From Pedobacter sp. PLR (lineage in GTDB: Bacteria > Bacteroidota > Bacteroidia > Sphingobacteriales > Sphingobacteriaceae): a DNA stretch of 64,000 bases. Location: contig NZ_JAPIVQ010000007.1 in NCBI RefSeq assembly GCF_026239675.1, forward strand, positions 357,924 through 421,923, written 5' to 3'. Position 1 is the first letter of the stretch. Each line of letters begins with the position of its first letter. The notes beneath the pieces were generated by a model, which ran no database searches, was not told the origin of the DNA, and was given only the letters and a program-made list of their open reading frames with translations. Position numbers and translations under genes: made by a program. Below, piece by piece: positions 17,498 through 26,623 of the stretch.

Positions 17498-18697
17498 TTA
17501 AACCTTTGTCATTTCAGGTACCTCAATATTTTGTTTAGTAGTTGAAGGTGATTTCTCTTCTCTGTGCATACCCTCATTACTATCATTTATTTTAGGTTTA
17601 GTAGCTTTCTGACCTATAGACCATCTAAGTCGAGTACCCATAATCAACTTAACAATAAAAAAACTCAAACCGTAAACCACAATAAATCTCACTACATGAT
17701 ACGCAAGCCTCTGATATATATTCAGTTCTTCTGCTAAAATTTGAAGTCCCATGGAAAAAAATAAGGGAAGGCCATACAAAACTACAATCATATGCACCAG
17801 ATAGATTCCAAAGGTAGTTTGTCTGGGCTTAAGTGTATTGATTAAGCCAGGGATTTTTCCAATCTTCAATAACAGTATAAACATGCTGATTGAGAACAGA
17901 ATATTTGTTATGCGTAATGTATTGAGCGGATCTTCAGCCCCTATATTTATTAAATGTAGCGATTCTCCACAGGCTGAAATAAAAAAAACAGTATTGATTA
18001 ATATTAATTTCTTAAACGAAGTAGTATTGATAAAAGCCATCACCTGCTTATAATAATAATTCATATAAACCCCCAACCAGAGATAGACAATAAATCCAAA
18101 CAAGGCTATTGTATGTGCAGTTGAAAACCAGCCATAATAAATATTCAAGCTGTAAACTAATGATAAAAGCCCACAGCAGACTCCAAAGCTTATTTTGTAT
18201 AGATATTTCTTGAAAATGAGTAAAATAGTTATACATATCAAGAAGTTAAGCACGAACCAGAAGCTAGTAAAAAAGACAGTATTATAAATTTCTGCGCTTA
18301 AAAAAGTCCAGATTCCTGGCAGTTCCATTTGACCCCCAGATTTAAAATATTTATACACCAAGCGTATTGCATCTAGGGCAATCAATATCATTACCCAAAA
18401 AGCCCATGGTCCAATAGTACTTTTTAAACGGTTTCTTAGATATTGAACAGGAGTATTCTCCGTAAACTTGTGATTTATCAAAAACCCACCGATAATAAAA
18501 AAAGCGATGGTAACAAATTTGAATAGTTGCATTGTAGCAATCATCAAAAGGTTGTAGGATAATTGATCAGATTTTGTAACCCAAGCTACTGATGTATGTT
18601 CAAAAACGATACCCATCATTGATACACATCTAATTGTATCTACAAAATCAAAATTTTCATTTACTCGTTGCACTTTCGCCTTCTCTAAACTTGACAT
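17498..18697 (-). CDS. Membrane acyltransferase (acyltransferase-3 family)
   Basis: A 399-residue integral membrane protein of the Acyl_transf_3 (OafA/NodX-like) family, which moves acyl groups, usually acetyl, onto exported sugars. The start shows FDFVDTIRCVSMMGIVFEHT (residues 16-35), where the family has its conserved R and H. About ten hydrophobic segments follow; the last ~45 residues are a charged cytoplasmic tail. It is inserted between the truncated and intact copies of the Wzi-like gene. A divergent SGNH hydrolase gene starts 355 bases away. It is AT-rich compared with the flanks. Likely job: O-acylation of the local polysaccharide. Confidence 0.83.
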   Translation of the reverse strand: MSSLEKAKVQRVNENFDFVDTIRCVSMMGIVFEHTSVAWVTKSDQLSYNLLMIATMQLFKFVTIAFFIIGGFLINHKFTENTPVQYLRNRLKSTIGPWAFWVMILIALDAIRLVYKYFKSGGQMELPGIWTFLSAEIYNTVFFTSFWFVLNFLICITILLIFKKYLYKISFGVCCGLLSLVYSLNIYYGWFSTAHTIALFGFIVYLWLGVYMNYYYKQVMAFINTTSFKKLILINTVFFISACGESLHLINIGAEDPLNTLRITNILFSISMFILLLKIGKIPGLINTLKPRQTTFGIYLVHMIVVLYGLPLFFSMGLQILAEELNIYQRLAYHVVRFIVVYGLSFFIVKLIMGTRLRWSIGQKATKPKINDSNEGMHREEKSPSTTKQNIEVPEMTKV

Positions 18698-19052
18698 TGC
18701 GGCAAAATAACGAATTTTTTTTCTTATAAGGAACTAAATGTTTGTTAAAATTTCATAATTATATGAGTAATTTCCTTTTGTTTCATCAACAATGAACTGA
18801 AATTCAAAGCCCTTTTGATTGATATAAGACTCATCTTAAATCACTTAGAACTTAGCTTAAATAAAGCCAAGTTCCCATCTGGAAGAATCTCAACAGACTT
18901 TATGCTTAGCAATAGATACATTTTTTAACGTTTAATCTAACGGGAGAAAATCATATCCGAACACTTGATCACATAATAAATTACATAATTATGTTTTTTA
19001 TATGACTAAAGTCATTTGATTTTTTTACATTGAGCCGTCAAGTAGAAAAATC
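18698..19052. promoter_or_regulatory. 355-bp divergent intergenic region of the acylation islet
   Basis: Very AT-rich region between the divergent acyltransferase and SGNH genes, so both promoters should be here. A palindrome ATGACTAAAGTCAT (19002-19015) lies 38 bases before the SGNH start and could bind a regulator. No clear -7 box for either gene was found. Confidence 0.35.
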
Positions 19053-19811
19053 ATGAAAATTGTATCTTATAAATTTGGTCTGCTCCCTATATTAGTTGTC
19101 GCACTATTGTTTGGTTGTAAAAAGATTTCAGACACTAAAAAAGCAAAGTCTTTGAATTCAGACACTAGTGTAGATGTTGAATATAAGCCTTGGATGGATA
19201 GATTTTCTAGTCAATTTTTAAATTTTGAAAATACGGATAAATTGGCACTAAATAACTATGATTTTATTTTCATAGGCAGTTCCATGATTGAGAAATGGGT
19301 GACTTTAAGTACGGACATGGCTCCCTTAAAAGTCGTAAATAGAGGGGTAGGTGGTGCAACAATCAGAGAAGTTATTTTTTATCTAGAGAAGCTAATAGGA
19401 CAAAGAAGCCCTAAAGCAATAGTAGTATATGATGGAGACAATGACATTTCAATTATGCGTGATTTTGGAATAGACGACAGTTTAAATGGAGAAGACATTT
19501 TCCATGCCTTTAAAATACTACACAGAAAAATCAAATTACTTTACCCAAAAACAAAATTGATATATATATCTATTAAACCAGCTCCAGCAAGGATTCTTAC
19601 TAATTATCCGGAAGGAATTATAGCGAATCGTTTAATCAAGGAATATTGTTCAAAAGAAAAGGATTGCTCCTATATAGATGTTGCCACTAGAATGTTCGAT
19701 GAAAAAGGGAATATAATATCTGGAATATGGCAACCTGATGGTAATCACTTTAATAATGAAGGCTACAAACTGTGGAACTCTATAATTAAGCCTGTTTTAT
19801 CTAACTTATAA
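19053..19811 (+). CDS. SGNH/GDSL-family lipoprotein hydrolase or acyl esterase
   Basis: A 252-residue lipoprotein: residues 1-22 are a signal peptide with lipobox LLFGC (Cys-22). The SGNH blocks are visible: FIGSSMIEKW (nucleophile Ser, about residue 75), GVGGATI (Gly block), YDGDNDI (Asn block) and DGNHFN near the C-terminus (catalytic Asp/His). Such enzymes act as acetyl-esterases or as periplasmic acyl-transfer partners of membrane acyltransferases. Its position divergent to the acyltransferase supports a shared role in setting sugar O-acylation. It is on the plus strand, opposite to the polysaccharide operon. Confidence 0.85.
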   Translation: MKIVSYKFGLLPILVVALLFGCKKISDTKKAKSLNSDTSVDVEYKPWMDRFSSQFLNFENTDKLALNNYDFIFIGSSMIEKWVTLSTDMAPLKVVNRGVGGATIREVIFYLEKLIGQRSPKAIVVYDGDNDISIMRDFGIDDSLNGEDIFHAFKILHRKIKLLYPKTKLIYISIKPAPARILTNYPEGIIANRLIKEYCSKEKDCSYIDVATRMFDEKGNIISGIWQPDGNHFNNEGYKLWNSIIKPVLSNL

Positions 19812-19935
19812 TTCTTGTTTATTATATCTCATCCAGTGTGTTTTGAAAAAAAGAGCGTATATGAATCAATAGCCCCCTTATTTCAAAACAAATGTTTATT
19901 GAATCTATAAATTCTTTGGGGCAATGTTTAAATGC

Positions 19936-21558
19936 TTACATATCCTGATATAAGTTTCTAAACGTACTTCTTAACCCGAATGTTATTAAGCCAGTGTTTT
20001 TTGCGCCCAGATTATTGCTTTCTTTTCTATAAACCCCTCCAACTTCAAGAAGTAGATTATATTTTGGATTTAAAAGGTAAGCCACACGCCCTTCAGCAAA
20101 GTACAAGTTAGTTTTGATACCTTGCCCGATATAGTTCCCATATTGGGATACCCTGGTCTCATAAGGCTTAAAAATATCCTTACCGTAGTTCTTTCCTTCC
20201 GGATCCAAGCCATATCTTGCATACATTAACTGTCCTTGAAAGTCGAATCGTTTATAGCTATAATTCATGAGTCCCAACACTTCTTTAAAGTTTGCCCCCA
20301 TTGGATGTGCCAAAGGTTGGTTCATAGCAGCATAGTTGGATACCCTGTCAAAGTGTGCGTAAGTGTAAGGTCTCGCTGTATTAAACTCAGCAAGATAATT
20401 TAAACGATCTACTTTAAACAAGTCAGAACCTCTAAAACCTATCTGTAAAGCCCATTTGTTTGCCCAATAACCTTTGTTGCCAAAAAATTCCTTGGCCGTA
20501 AATTCATCGATCATAAACTGACCGTAAACCGTTGTTTTATCAAAAATTTCATACTTGGTATTGATTCCTAAACGCATCTTATCGGGAGAAGTAGTATTTG
20601 CACCCTCTACAGAACGAAGGAATATAAAAGGATGGATATAATTAAAGTCAAAACCTCTCTTGCCTTCCGGCTCTGCATCGGCCCAGGTTACTGCCTGGAA
20701 GAATCCGATAGAGAAGCGTTTTGTTGCATTCCAATCTATATAATGCATCGCTGCCCATTTACCACGATCTCCTAAACGTCTATCTGTAGTCAACTTTTCT
20801 GCACCCGGATCCAGCATATAGCCAAAAATCGTTTGATACTGTACATTTCCTAAACTCGCACGCAACCTTACAAAAGAATAGTTTGCTGCTACATCTGAAA
20901 GTAACATCGAACGGTACCCGTCCCCAATAAAATTTTTATCGTAACCTACAGCAAGATTCAAATGCTTATTGGGTGTATAGGATAGCAAAGCCGTTGCATA
21001 AGACCAGTCTTTTGTGGTCCCACCTAGCTTACTACCAGCCATCTGGCTTGGCACCACCTGATTGGTATTGATATAATCTGTCAGGTAATTCGCAAACACC
21101 CCTTGATTTTCATATACATTGGTATAAAACGAAAACTGCTTCCCAACTGTTCCACCTACCTGAATACCTCTGGTATTTATCCAGGTTGTTTTCCCTTCAT
21201 TAAATTCCCTCCCAATCTGAAAATCAGGCAGAAAATCAGCATAGACTTCGTAATCTTCGCCTTTAAAATTCAGTAAATGTTCTTCTGTGATTTTTCTTCT
21301 TAGCCATGAACGGCGATTTAAAGAATCTGTACCCATTTTCATCAACTCACTATAGCGATGCACCAACAAAGAATCATCTGCATAATATCCCTTGATAGAA
21401 GAATGCGATCGATTATCTACATCGTAAACAGATTTGTTTAGTTTTTGATAAAATTGGTAAGAATATGGGATATTGACATTTGGTGTTTGCGCTTTCAGGT
21501 TAAGGCTACCAAAAATGAAGGCTCCTATCCAGGAGAGGTGTTTAATTTTGAAATTCAT
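19936..21558 (-). CDS. Wzi/RemB-like outer-membrane beta-barrel protein
   Basis: A 540-residue outer-membrane protein related to the capsule-assembly Wzi family and annotated in Bacteroidota as RemB-like. The best start is the ATG at 21558, which begins MNFKIKHLSW and a clean signal peptide ending LKAQ; the longer frame from 21609 overlaps the preceding gene. The body is barrel-like strands with many aromatic residues. It is the last gene of the polysaccharide operon, as expected for a protein anchoring or organising exported polymer. A ~200-bp copy of its 3' end lies at 17295-17497. No terminator is evident after this copy. RemB's gliding role in Flavobacterium is family knowledge and not implied here. 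Confidence 0.78.
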   Translation of the reverse strand: MNFKIKHLSWIGAFIFGSLNLKAQTPNVNIPYSYQFYQKLNKSVYDVDNRSHSSIKGYYADDSLLVHRYSELMKMGTDSLNRRSWLRRKITEEHLLNFKGEDYEVYADFLPDFQIGREFNEGKTTWINTRGIQVGGTVGKQFSFYTNVYENQGVFANYLTDYINTNQVVPSQMAGSKLGGTTKDWSYATALLSYTPNKHLNLAVGYDKNFIGDGYRSMLLSDVAANYSFVRLRASLGNVQYQTIFGYMLDPGAEKLTTDRRLGDRGKWAAMHYIDWNATKRFSIGFFQAVTWADAEPEGKRGFDFNYIHPFIFLRSVEGANTTSPDKMRLGINTKYEIFDKTTVYGQFMIDEFTAKEFFGNKGYWANKWALQIGFRGSDLFKVDRLNYLAEFNTARPYTYAHFDRVSNYAAMNQPLAHPMGANFKEVLGLMNYSYKRFDFQGQLMYARYGLDPEGKNYGKDIFKPYETRVSQYGNYIGQGIKTNLYFAEGRVAYLLNPKYNLLLEVGGVYRKESNNLGAKNTGLITFGLRSTFRNLYQDM

Positions 21559-21568
21559 GAGGGGTGTT

Positions 21569-23530
21569 CTAGTTCTGTGGTATTTCAGGAACTTCCTGAC
21601 GTGCCACATCCAACTCTTCGAAGATGGAGTTTTTACTTTTAAATTCTGGAACCATAACTTTCATTTGTTGCACTACCTTAGTGGTATGGTCGGTTACTGC
21701 ATAACCTGCTAATTTCACCAATTGTAATTGTACTTCATTAAAGTCATATTCTCTCACCTTCCCAATCATGATTTTCTCATGGTGGGTAGGCATTGTATTT
21801 TCATTATCATTCAAGAGTTCTTCAAATAACTTTTCTCCTGGTCTTAAGCCCGAATAAGCAATTTGAATGTCTTCATTAGGTACTAAACCTGCTAAACGGA
21901 TCATCTTTTTAGCCAATTCCACAATCTTTACTGATTTTCCCATATCAAAAACAAAGATCTCTCCGCCCTTCCCCATACAACCTGCTTCTAATACCAGTCT
22001 ACAAGCCTCAGGAATGGTCATAAAGTAACGGGTAATTTCCGGATGAGTTACAGTAACTGGCCCCCCCTTCTCAATCTGTTGTTTAAAACGAGGGATTACC
22101 GATCCATTAGAACCTAAAACATTTCCAAAACGTGTGGTAATGAATTTGGTGATCGGCTTTGTATTTAAGTCATTGATATAACTTAGCCCATTACTAAAAA
22201 TATGATCGGTATGGTGCAAGGAATTGTTTAACGACTGTACATAAATCTCTGCAATTCTTTTGGAAGCTCCCATTACATTGGTAGGATTTACCGCCTTATC
22301 CGTAGAAATCATGACAAATTTCTGGACACCATGCTTCACTGATTTATCTGCAATCATCTTGGTACCCATTACGTTTGTTTTGATGGCTTCAGCAGGATTA
22401 TCCTCCATTAGAGGAACGTGTTTGTACGCAGCAGCATGGTACACATAATGCGGTTTATAGGTTTCAAAAAGAAACTCCATTCTCTTTTCATCCTTTACAT
22501 CCCCAATAAAAGCATGGAAATTGGTATTGGCATGAGTTTCCTCCAATTCTAAATAAATATTATGGAGTGCGGTCTCACTTTGATCGCAAAGAATAATCAA
22601 ACCAGTTTCAAATTTCAATAGTTGTCTGACAACCTCGCTTCCTATAGAGCCGGCAGCACCGGTTATTAAAATCCTTTTATCTTTCAATTGATTTTGAATT
22701 CCATCAATATCAATCTCTATTGTCTTTCTGTTTAAAAGATCTTCGATGTTTAAGTTTTGAATCTGAGCTGTAGTTACCTGTCCTCTTGCCCATACATCAG
22801 GCGAAGGAATGTTCAATATTTTCACATTATGTTCTAAACAAACATCTACCACTTGGTTTTTCCTGTCTGGTAGTATAGTGTAGGAAGCAAAGATGATTTC
22901 ATCTACTTCATGTTTCACTATCAAATGCTCCAGCTGTGAGGCATCCAGAATCTTAACCCCGTCAATTGTTTTTCCTACTTTTCTCAAATCATCATCTACA
23001 AAAGCAATGATGGTCTTATTTACTTTAGCATCGTGATCAAAAGTCCGCTTAGTAGCTACACCAGCTTCACCCGCGCCGTAAATGATCACTCTGATTTTAT
23101 CCAGTTTTGCGTTTTTAAGGTACATAAAGAAATATTTCACAATAATTCTATAGGTAATCAACATGAGGAAGCTAAACAAGGTATAGATCACTATGGCGAC
23201 ATTACTCACCACAGAAGAACCGGTGCCCACAATGATCACCGCATTGGTAAAGAATATAACTAAGGAACTTAGAATTACGGAAAACAAAATCCTAAAAGAA
23301 TCTTGTGCAGAAGTATATCTGACAATACCTGCAAAAGTTTTCACACTATAGAATACCAAAGTATTCACGGCGATCACCAGCAGTACTGATTTGTAGAACC
23401 CAATAAAATTAATCTTATCAATGATAAAGTTATGCTGTAAAATAACAGCAAATAATAAAGCCAGGAGGCTCAGGCAGATATCAATGGTAAAGATAATCCA
23501 GCGGGATACAATTTCAAGTTTAGTGAACAT
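21569..23530 (-). CDS. WbpM/CapD-type UDP-N-acetylhexosamine 4,6-dehydratase
   Basis: A 653-residue membrane-bound SDR enzyme. Four membrane segments lie in residues 10-125, then a first Rossmann-like domain (IYGAGEAGVAT, about 148-158) and the catalytic Rossmann domain (ILITGAAGSIGSEVV, about 285-299). The active-site stretch STDKAVNPTNVMGASK shows Met in place of the usual catalytic Tyr (MxxxK), which is typical of WbpM-type long dehydratases. It makes UDP-4-keto-6-deoxy-GlcNAc, the precursor of QuiNAc, FucNAc or bacillosamine. It is followed by the Wzi-like gene and preceded by the GT4 initiating transferase. Confidence 0.9.
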   Translation of the reverse strand: MFTKLEIVSRWIIFTIDICLSLLALLFAVILQHNFIIDKINFIGFYKSVLLVIAVNTLVFYSVKTFAGIVRYTSAQDSFRILFSVILSSLVIFFTNAVIIVGTGSSVVSNVAIVIYTLFSFLMLITYRIIVKYFFMYLKNAKLDKIRVIIYGAGEAGVATKRTFDHDAKVNKTIIAFVDDDLRKVGKTIDGVKILDASQLEHLIVKHEVDEIIFASYTILPDRKNQVVDVCLEHNVKILNIPSPDVWARGQVTTAQIQNLNIEDLLNRKTIEIDIDGIQNQLKDKRILITGAAGSIGSEVVRQLLKFETGLIILCDQSETALHNIYLELEETHANTNFHAFIGDVKDEKRMEFLFETYKPHYVYHAAAYKHVPLMEDNPAEAIKTNVMGTKMIADKSVKHGVQKFVMISTDKAVNPTNVMGASKRIAEIYVQSLNNSLHHTDHIFSNGLSYINDLNTKPITKFITTRFGNVLGSNGSVIPRFKQQIEKGGPVTVTHPEITRYFMTIPEACRLVLEAGCMGKGGEIFVFDMGKSVKIVELAKKMIRLAGLVPNEDIQIAYSGLRPGEKLFEELLNDNENTMPTHHEKIMIGKVREYDFNEVQLQLVKLAGYAVTDHTTKVVQQMKVMVPEFKSKNSIFEELDVARQEVPEIPQN

Positions 23531-23604
23531 AGAGCTTAGTTAGTACATCTTGCCAAATTTAATAAAAAATAAACCATAAAGTAATGCTTAATCTTAGCTA
23601 TAAA

Positions 23605-24552
23605 TTACATTTCCGTCACTACAATTATTCGAGGTTTAACCAAGCAATAGATCAAAACCAAAGGTATCGTTGTCACTAAAAAAACAGATAGAAAACTCCA
23701 TGGTGAATAGATCACTGCAACAATAATGCCCAATTGTAATAATGCATATACTGAAGAGACCACTAAATGTGGCCATTTTTGTTCATTGGCTAAAATCTGA
23801 TAAAAATGCAGGCGATGTGCATCAAAGATATTTTGTCTTAATTTTAAACGGTGTATAATTGTCAATACAGTATCTACACCGTAGACAGCTAAAAACAATA
23901 CATAAGCATAGTTCTCGGACAACATCACCAATTTCATCACTAAAAATATAATCCAAAAAGCAACCGTCACACTCCCTACATCTCCGGCAAAACATTTTGC
24001 CCGCTTTCTGAAATTGAAAAATAAGAAAACTAAAGAGGCTAAAATTGGCAACCAGATCAGATCAGCTTGAATAAAGTTAACCACTTCGTAGTTTACAAAT
24101 TGCAATCCTCCAAGGACTACTATGCTATAGGCACCTGTAATCCCATTAATCCCATCCATGAAGTTGTAAGCATTAATAACCCCAATGACCAGAATGTATA
24201 GCATGATGCTAGCCCAGAGGGGTAAGATTTGGAACACCCCCAAAAAAAGAAAAAGCAACGTAACTGCGGCCAGATGGAACAAAATCCGAACCTTACCAGA
24301 CAAGGTGATCCGGTCATCTGCAAAACTAATGATGCCGATAATAAATAAGCCCAAGATTGGCAGCCAGAATTCTGGATGCATTATCAACGCTATCAATGCT
24401 GCGAAAAGATAGATAATTCCACCTCCGCGAATGGTAACCTCCGAATGAGAACTGCGCTCATTCGGATGATCAATAATATTATAATGGTCTGCAATCTTGA
24501 AATACAAGAGCATTCCGACAAAAAAAAGGGGCACTAATATTATGTATAACAT
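23605..24552 (-). CDS. WbpL/WecA-type polyprenyl-phosphate sugar-1-phosphate transferase
   Basis: A 315-residue multi-pass membrane enzyme (about ten hydrophobic segments) of the MraY/WecA family, which starts repeat-unit synthesis by moving a sugar-1-phosphate onto undecaprenyl phosphate. Family motifs: DHPNERSSH (about residues 28-36, substrate loop), NAYNFMDGINGITG (about 126-139) and FAGDVGSVTV (about 188-197). With a WbpM-type dehydratase downstream and a WbpV-like SDR upstream, the likely first sugar is QuiNAc or FucNAc, as in Pseudomonas WbpL/WbpV/WbpM systems (inference). Confidence 0.88.
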   Translation of the reverse strand: MLYIILVPLFFVGMLLYFKIADHYNIIDHPNERSSHSEVTIRGGGIIYLFAALIALIMHPEFWLPILGLFIIGIISFADDRITLSGKVRILFHLAAVTLLFLFLGVFQILPLWASIMLYILVIGVINAYNFMDGINGITGAYSIVVLGGLQFVNYEVVNFIQADLIWLPILASLVFLFFNFRKRAKCFAGDVGSVTVAFWIIFLVMKLVMLSENYAYVLFLAVYGVDTVLTIIHRLKLRQNIFDAHRLHFYQILANEQKWPHLVVSSVYALLQLGIIVAVIYSPWSFLSVFLVTTIPLVLIYCLVKPRIIVVTEM

Positions 24553-24652
24553 CTATTATTAATTGTACAACTATCTAACATTTTACAACTTCAAACTACA
24601 AGAATCCCTAGTAAGATTTATGTCTCTTATAGTTTCACCTTAGATAAAAATA

Positions 24653-25729
24653 TTATAAGTATTGATTTCCAAAATTATCTGCCATATTCTTAGCTACTTC
24701 TTTGATCTCCTGCTCATCAGATTTCGGATATATTAGAAGAACTTTTTCGTCATCAACTATAATATAATCCTTTAACCCCTTGATTACAGCCGCCTTACCT
24801 GCTGGCAAATTAATAATACAATTTTCAGTTAGATTCAGGCTAACCTCACTGCAGTTTAAAGAATTTTGATTAGCATCCTTCTCAGCTACAGCATGCAAAG
24901 ATGCCCATGTACCTAAATCTGACCAACCAATATCAGCAGGAATAGTATAGACATTGTCTGCTTTTTCAAGAACTGCATAATCTATAGATATATTTGGGGA
25001 TTTAGAATAATTTTGAGCTAAAAAAGATCTCTCAGAGTCTGTATTATAATGCGAAGAACCTTCATCAAATATAGCATCAATATCTGGTGCATACTTTTTA
25101 AAAGCTTGCTTAATTGCACTTCCAGACCAAATAAAAATACCTGCATTCCATAAATAATCACCACTCTCCACAAATTCTTTTGCTTTTTCTAACACAGGCT
25201 TCTCCATAAAACGCTCTACCTTATGAATTCCATTAGCCGAAGTTTTATTAAAATTCACATAGCCATATCCAGTATCAGGTCGTGTAGGTTTAATACCTAA
25301 AGTTAATAATGCATTATTTTCTGCTGTGAAATCTAAAGCTTCTTTAATTTTAGTCAGAAATTCCACTTCTTTCAAAATCAAATGATCAGAAGGAGCTACA
25401 ACTATATTTGCTTCCGGATTCAACTGCATAATCTTGTAACATGCATAAGCTATGCACGGAGCTGTATTATTTCGACTTGGTTCTAAAAGAATCTGTTGCT
25501 CATTAAGACCTGGGATCTGATTATTAATCAAATCCTTATATTGCTCATTACTTAAAATATAGATATTTTCTGCAGGGCAGATATTTAAAAATCGGTCATA
25601 GGTCAATTGCAGTAAAGATTTCCCCACCCCCAAAATATCAATAAACTGTTTAGGAAAACTATTACGACTCTTAGGCCAAAAACGGCTACCGACCCCACCA
25701 GCCATTATTAAAACATTAATATTACTCAT
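24653..25729 (-). CDS. manC: Mannose-1-phosphate guanylyltransferase
   Basis: A 358-residue nucleotidyltransferase making GDP-mannose from GTP and mannose-1-phosphate. The start has the pyrophosphorylase signature MAGGVGSRFWPKSRNSFPKQ (residues 9-28); FMEKP and YLWNAGIFIW near the middle are typical of ManC/RfbM. It lacks the C-terminal phosphomannose isomerase domain of bifunctional forms. It supplies GDP-mannose for the GDP-mannose 4,6-dehydratase at the other end of the operon and possibly for mannosyltransferases. The start is one base from the preceding SDR stop. Confidence 0.92.
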   Translation of the reverse strand: MSNINVLIMAGGVGSRFWPKSRNSFPKQFIDILGVGKSLLQLTYDRFLNICPAENIYILSNEQYKDLINNQIPGLNEQQILLEPSRNNTAPCIAYACYKIMQLNPEANIVVAPSDHLILKEVEFLTKIKEALDFTAENNALLTLGIKPTRPDTGYGYVNFNKTSANGIHKVERFMEKPVLEKAKEFVESGDYLWNAGIFIWSGSAIKQAFKKYAPDIDAIFDEGSSHYNTDSERSFLAQNYSKSPNISIDYAVLEKADNVYTIPADIGWSDLGTWASLHAVAEKDANQNSLNCSEVSLNLTENCIINLPAGKAAVIKGLKDYIIVDDEKVLLIYPKSDEQEIKEVAKNMADNFGNQYL

Positions 25730-26623
25730 CTATTTAACTTTAAATTCACTTAATACACATTTCGGATTCCATCCAAACTTCTCTCTTGCTTTTGAATCAT
25801 CAAAAGTCAGACTAGAAATTATTTTAAATAATTTATTAGAATTGATTGGAACATATGATCCCAAAAGATCTCCACACTTTGCCAAAACCTTAGCGAACCA
25901 TAAATCCAAATTTAATGGCTTTGATTTCCCAAGTTCACTAGCTATTTTTTCAGATAAACTCAAAAAAGTTGGATGTCTACCGTCAGTGAGATTATAAATA
26001 CCTCCTATACTTGAGACCTTAATTAAAACTTCAGCAACATCTTCAGCTAACACAATACTTTTTTTAGCTCCGCCACCATCAACAGTAAAAAAATACCCTT
26101 TTCTTATTCCATTAATCATGGCTCCCAAATTCCCTGGTGGAGTCGGGCCTGCTAGTAATGGTAATCTTAAAATTGTACAAATAACCTTATTTTGATTACA
26201 CCAATTCTCTATGATCTTTTCAGCTTTTATCTTACTAACACCATATGCGTCTTCAGCTTGAAGTGGGCTTTCCTCGTTAATTAAAACGCCAGTTGTTTTT
26301 CCGTAAACTGCAACTGTACTTATAAACACAAAACTCTTTGGTACTGAACCAGATTTTTCTAAGCTTTCTAGTAATTTTTTAGTCCCTAACACATTCACGT
26401 CATAGAATGATTGCTTTTCTTCAGCAGAAGTTGGAACGAAGTGTGCCTTACCTGCTGCATGGATCACAATATCACTTTTTGGCAATAGCGGGACTTCACT
26501 TTCCAAATCCATATAAATATCAGATTTAGATCTCCCCAGAGTGAGCAGATCATATGGAGAAAGTTTCTCTTTTATGATCTTTCCTAAAAACCCAGAACTG
26601 CCGGTCATTAAAATTTTAGTCAT
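25730..26623 (-). CDS. NAD-dependent SDR, WbpV-like sugar epimerase/reductase
   Basis: A 297-residue extended SDR. NAD-binding motif TGSSGFLGK (residues 7-15), catalytic Ser in FISTVAVYG and YGVSK (YxxxK). Family resemblance is to WbpV/QnbB-like enzymes that reduce or epimerise the WbpM product to UDP-QuiNAc or UDP-FucNAc; its neighbours (WbpL- and WbpM-like genes two and three positions downstream) support this. The ATG overlaps the stop of the upstream glycosyltransferase by eight bases. A GDP-sugar reductase acting after Gmd is the main alternative. Confidence 0.75.
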   Translation of the reverse strand: MTKILMTGSSGFLGKIIKEKLSPYDLLTLGRSKSDIYMDLESEVPLLPKSDIVIHAAGKAHFVPTSAEEKQSFYDVNVLGTKKLLESLEKSGSVPKSFVFISTVAVYGKTTGVLINEESPLQAEDAYGVSKIKAEKIIENWCNQNKVICTILRLPLLAGPTPPGNLGAMINGIRKGYFFTVDGGGAKKSIVLAEDVAEVLIKVSSIGGIYNLTDGRHPTFLSLSEKIASELGKSKPLNLDLWFAKVLAKCGDLLGSYVPINSNKLFKIISSLTFDDSKAREKFGWNPKCVLSEFKVK

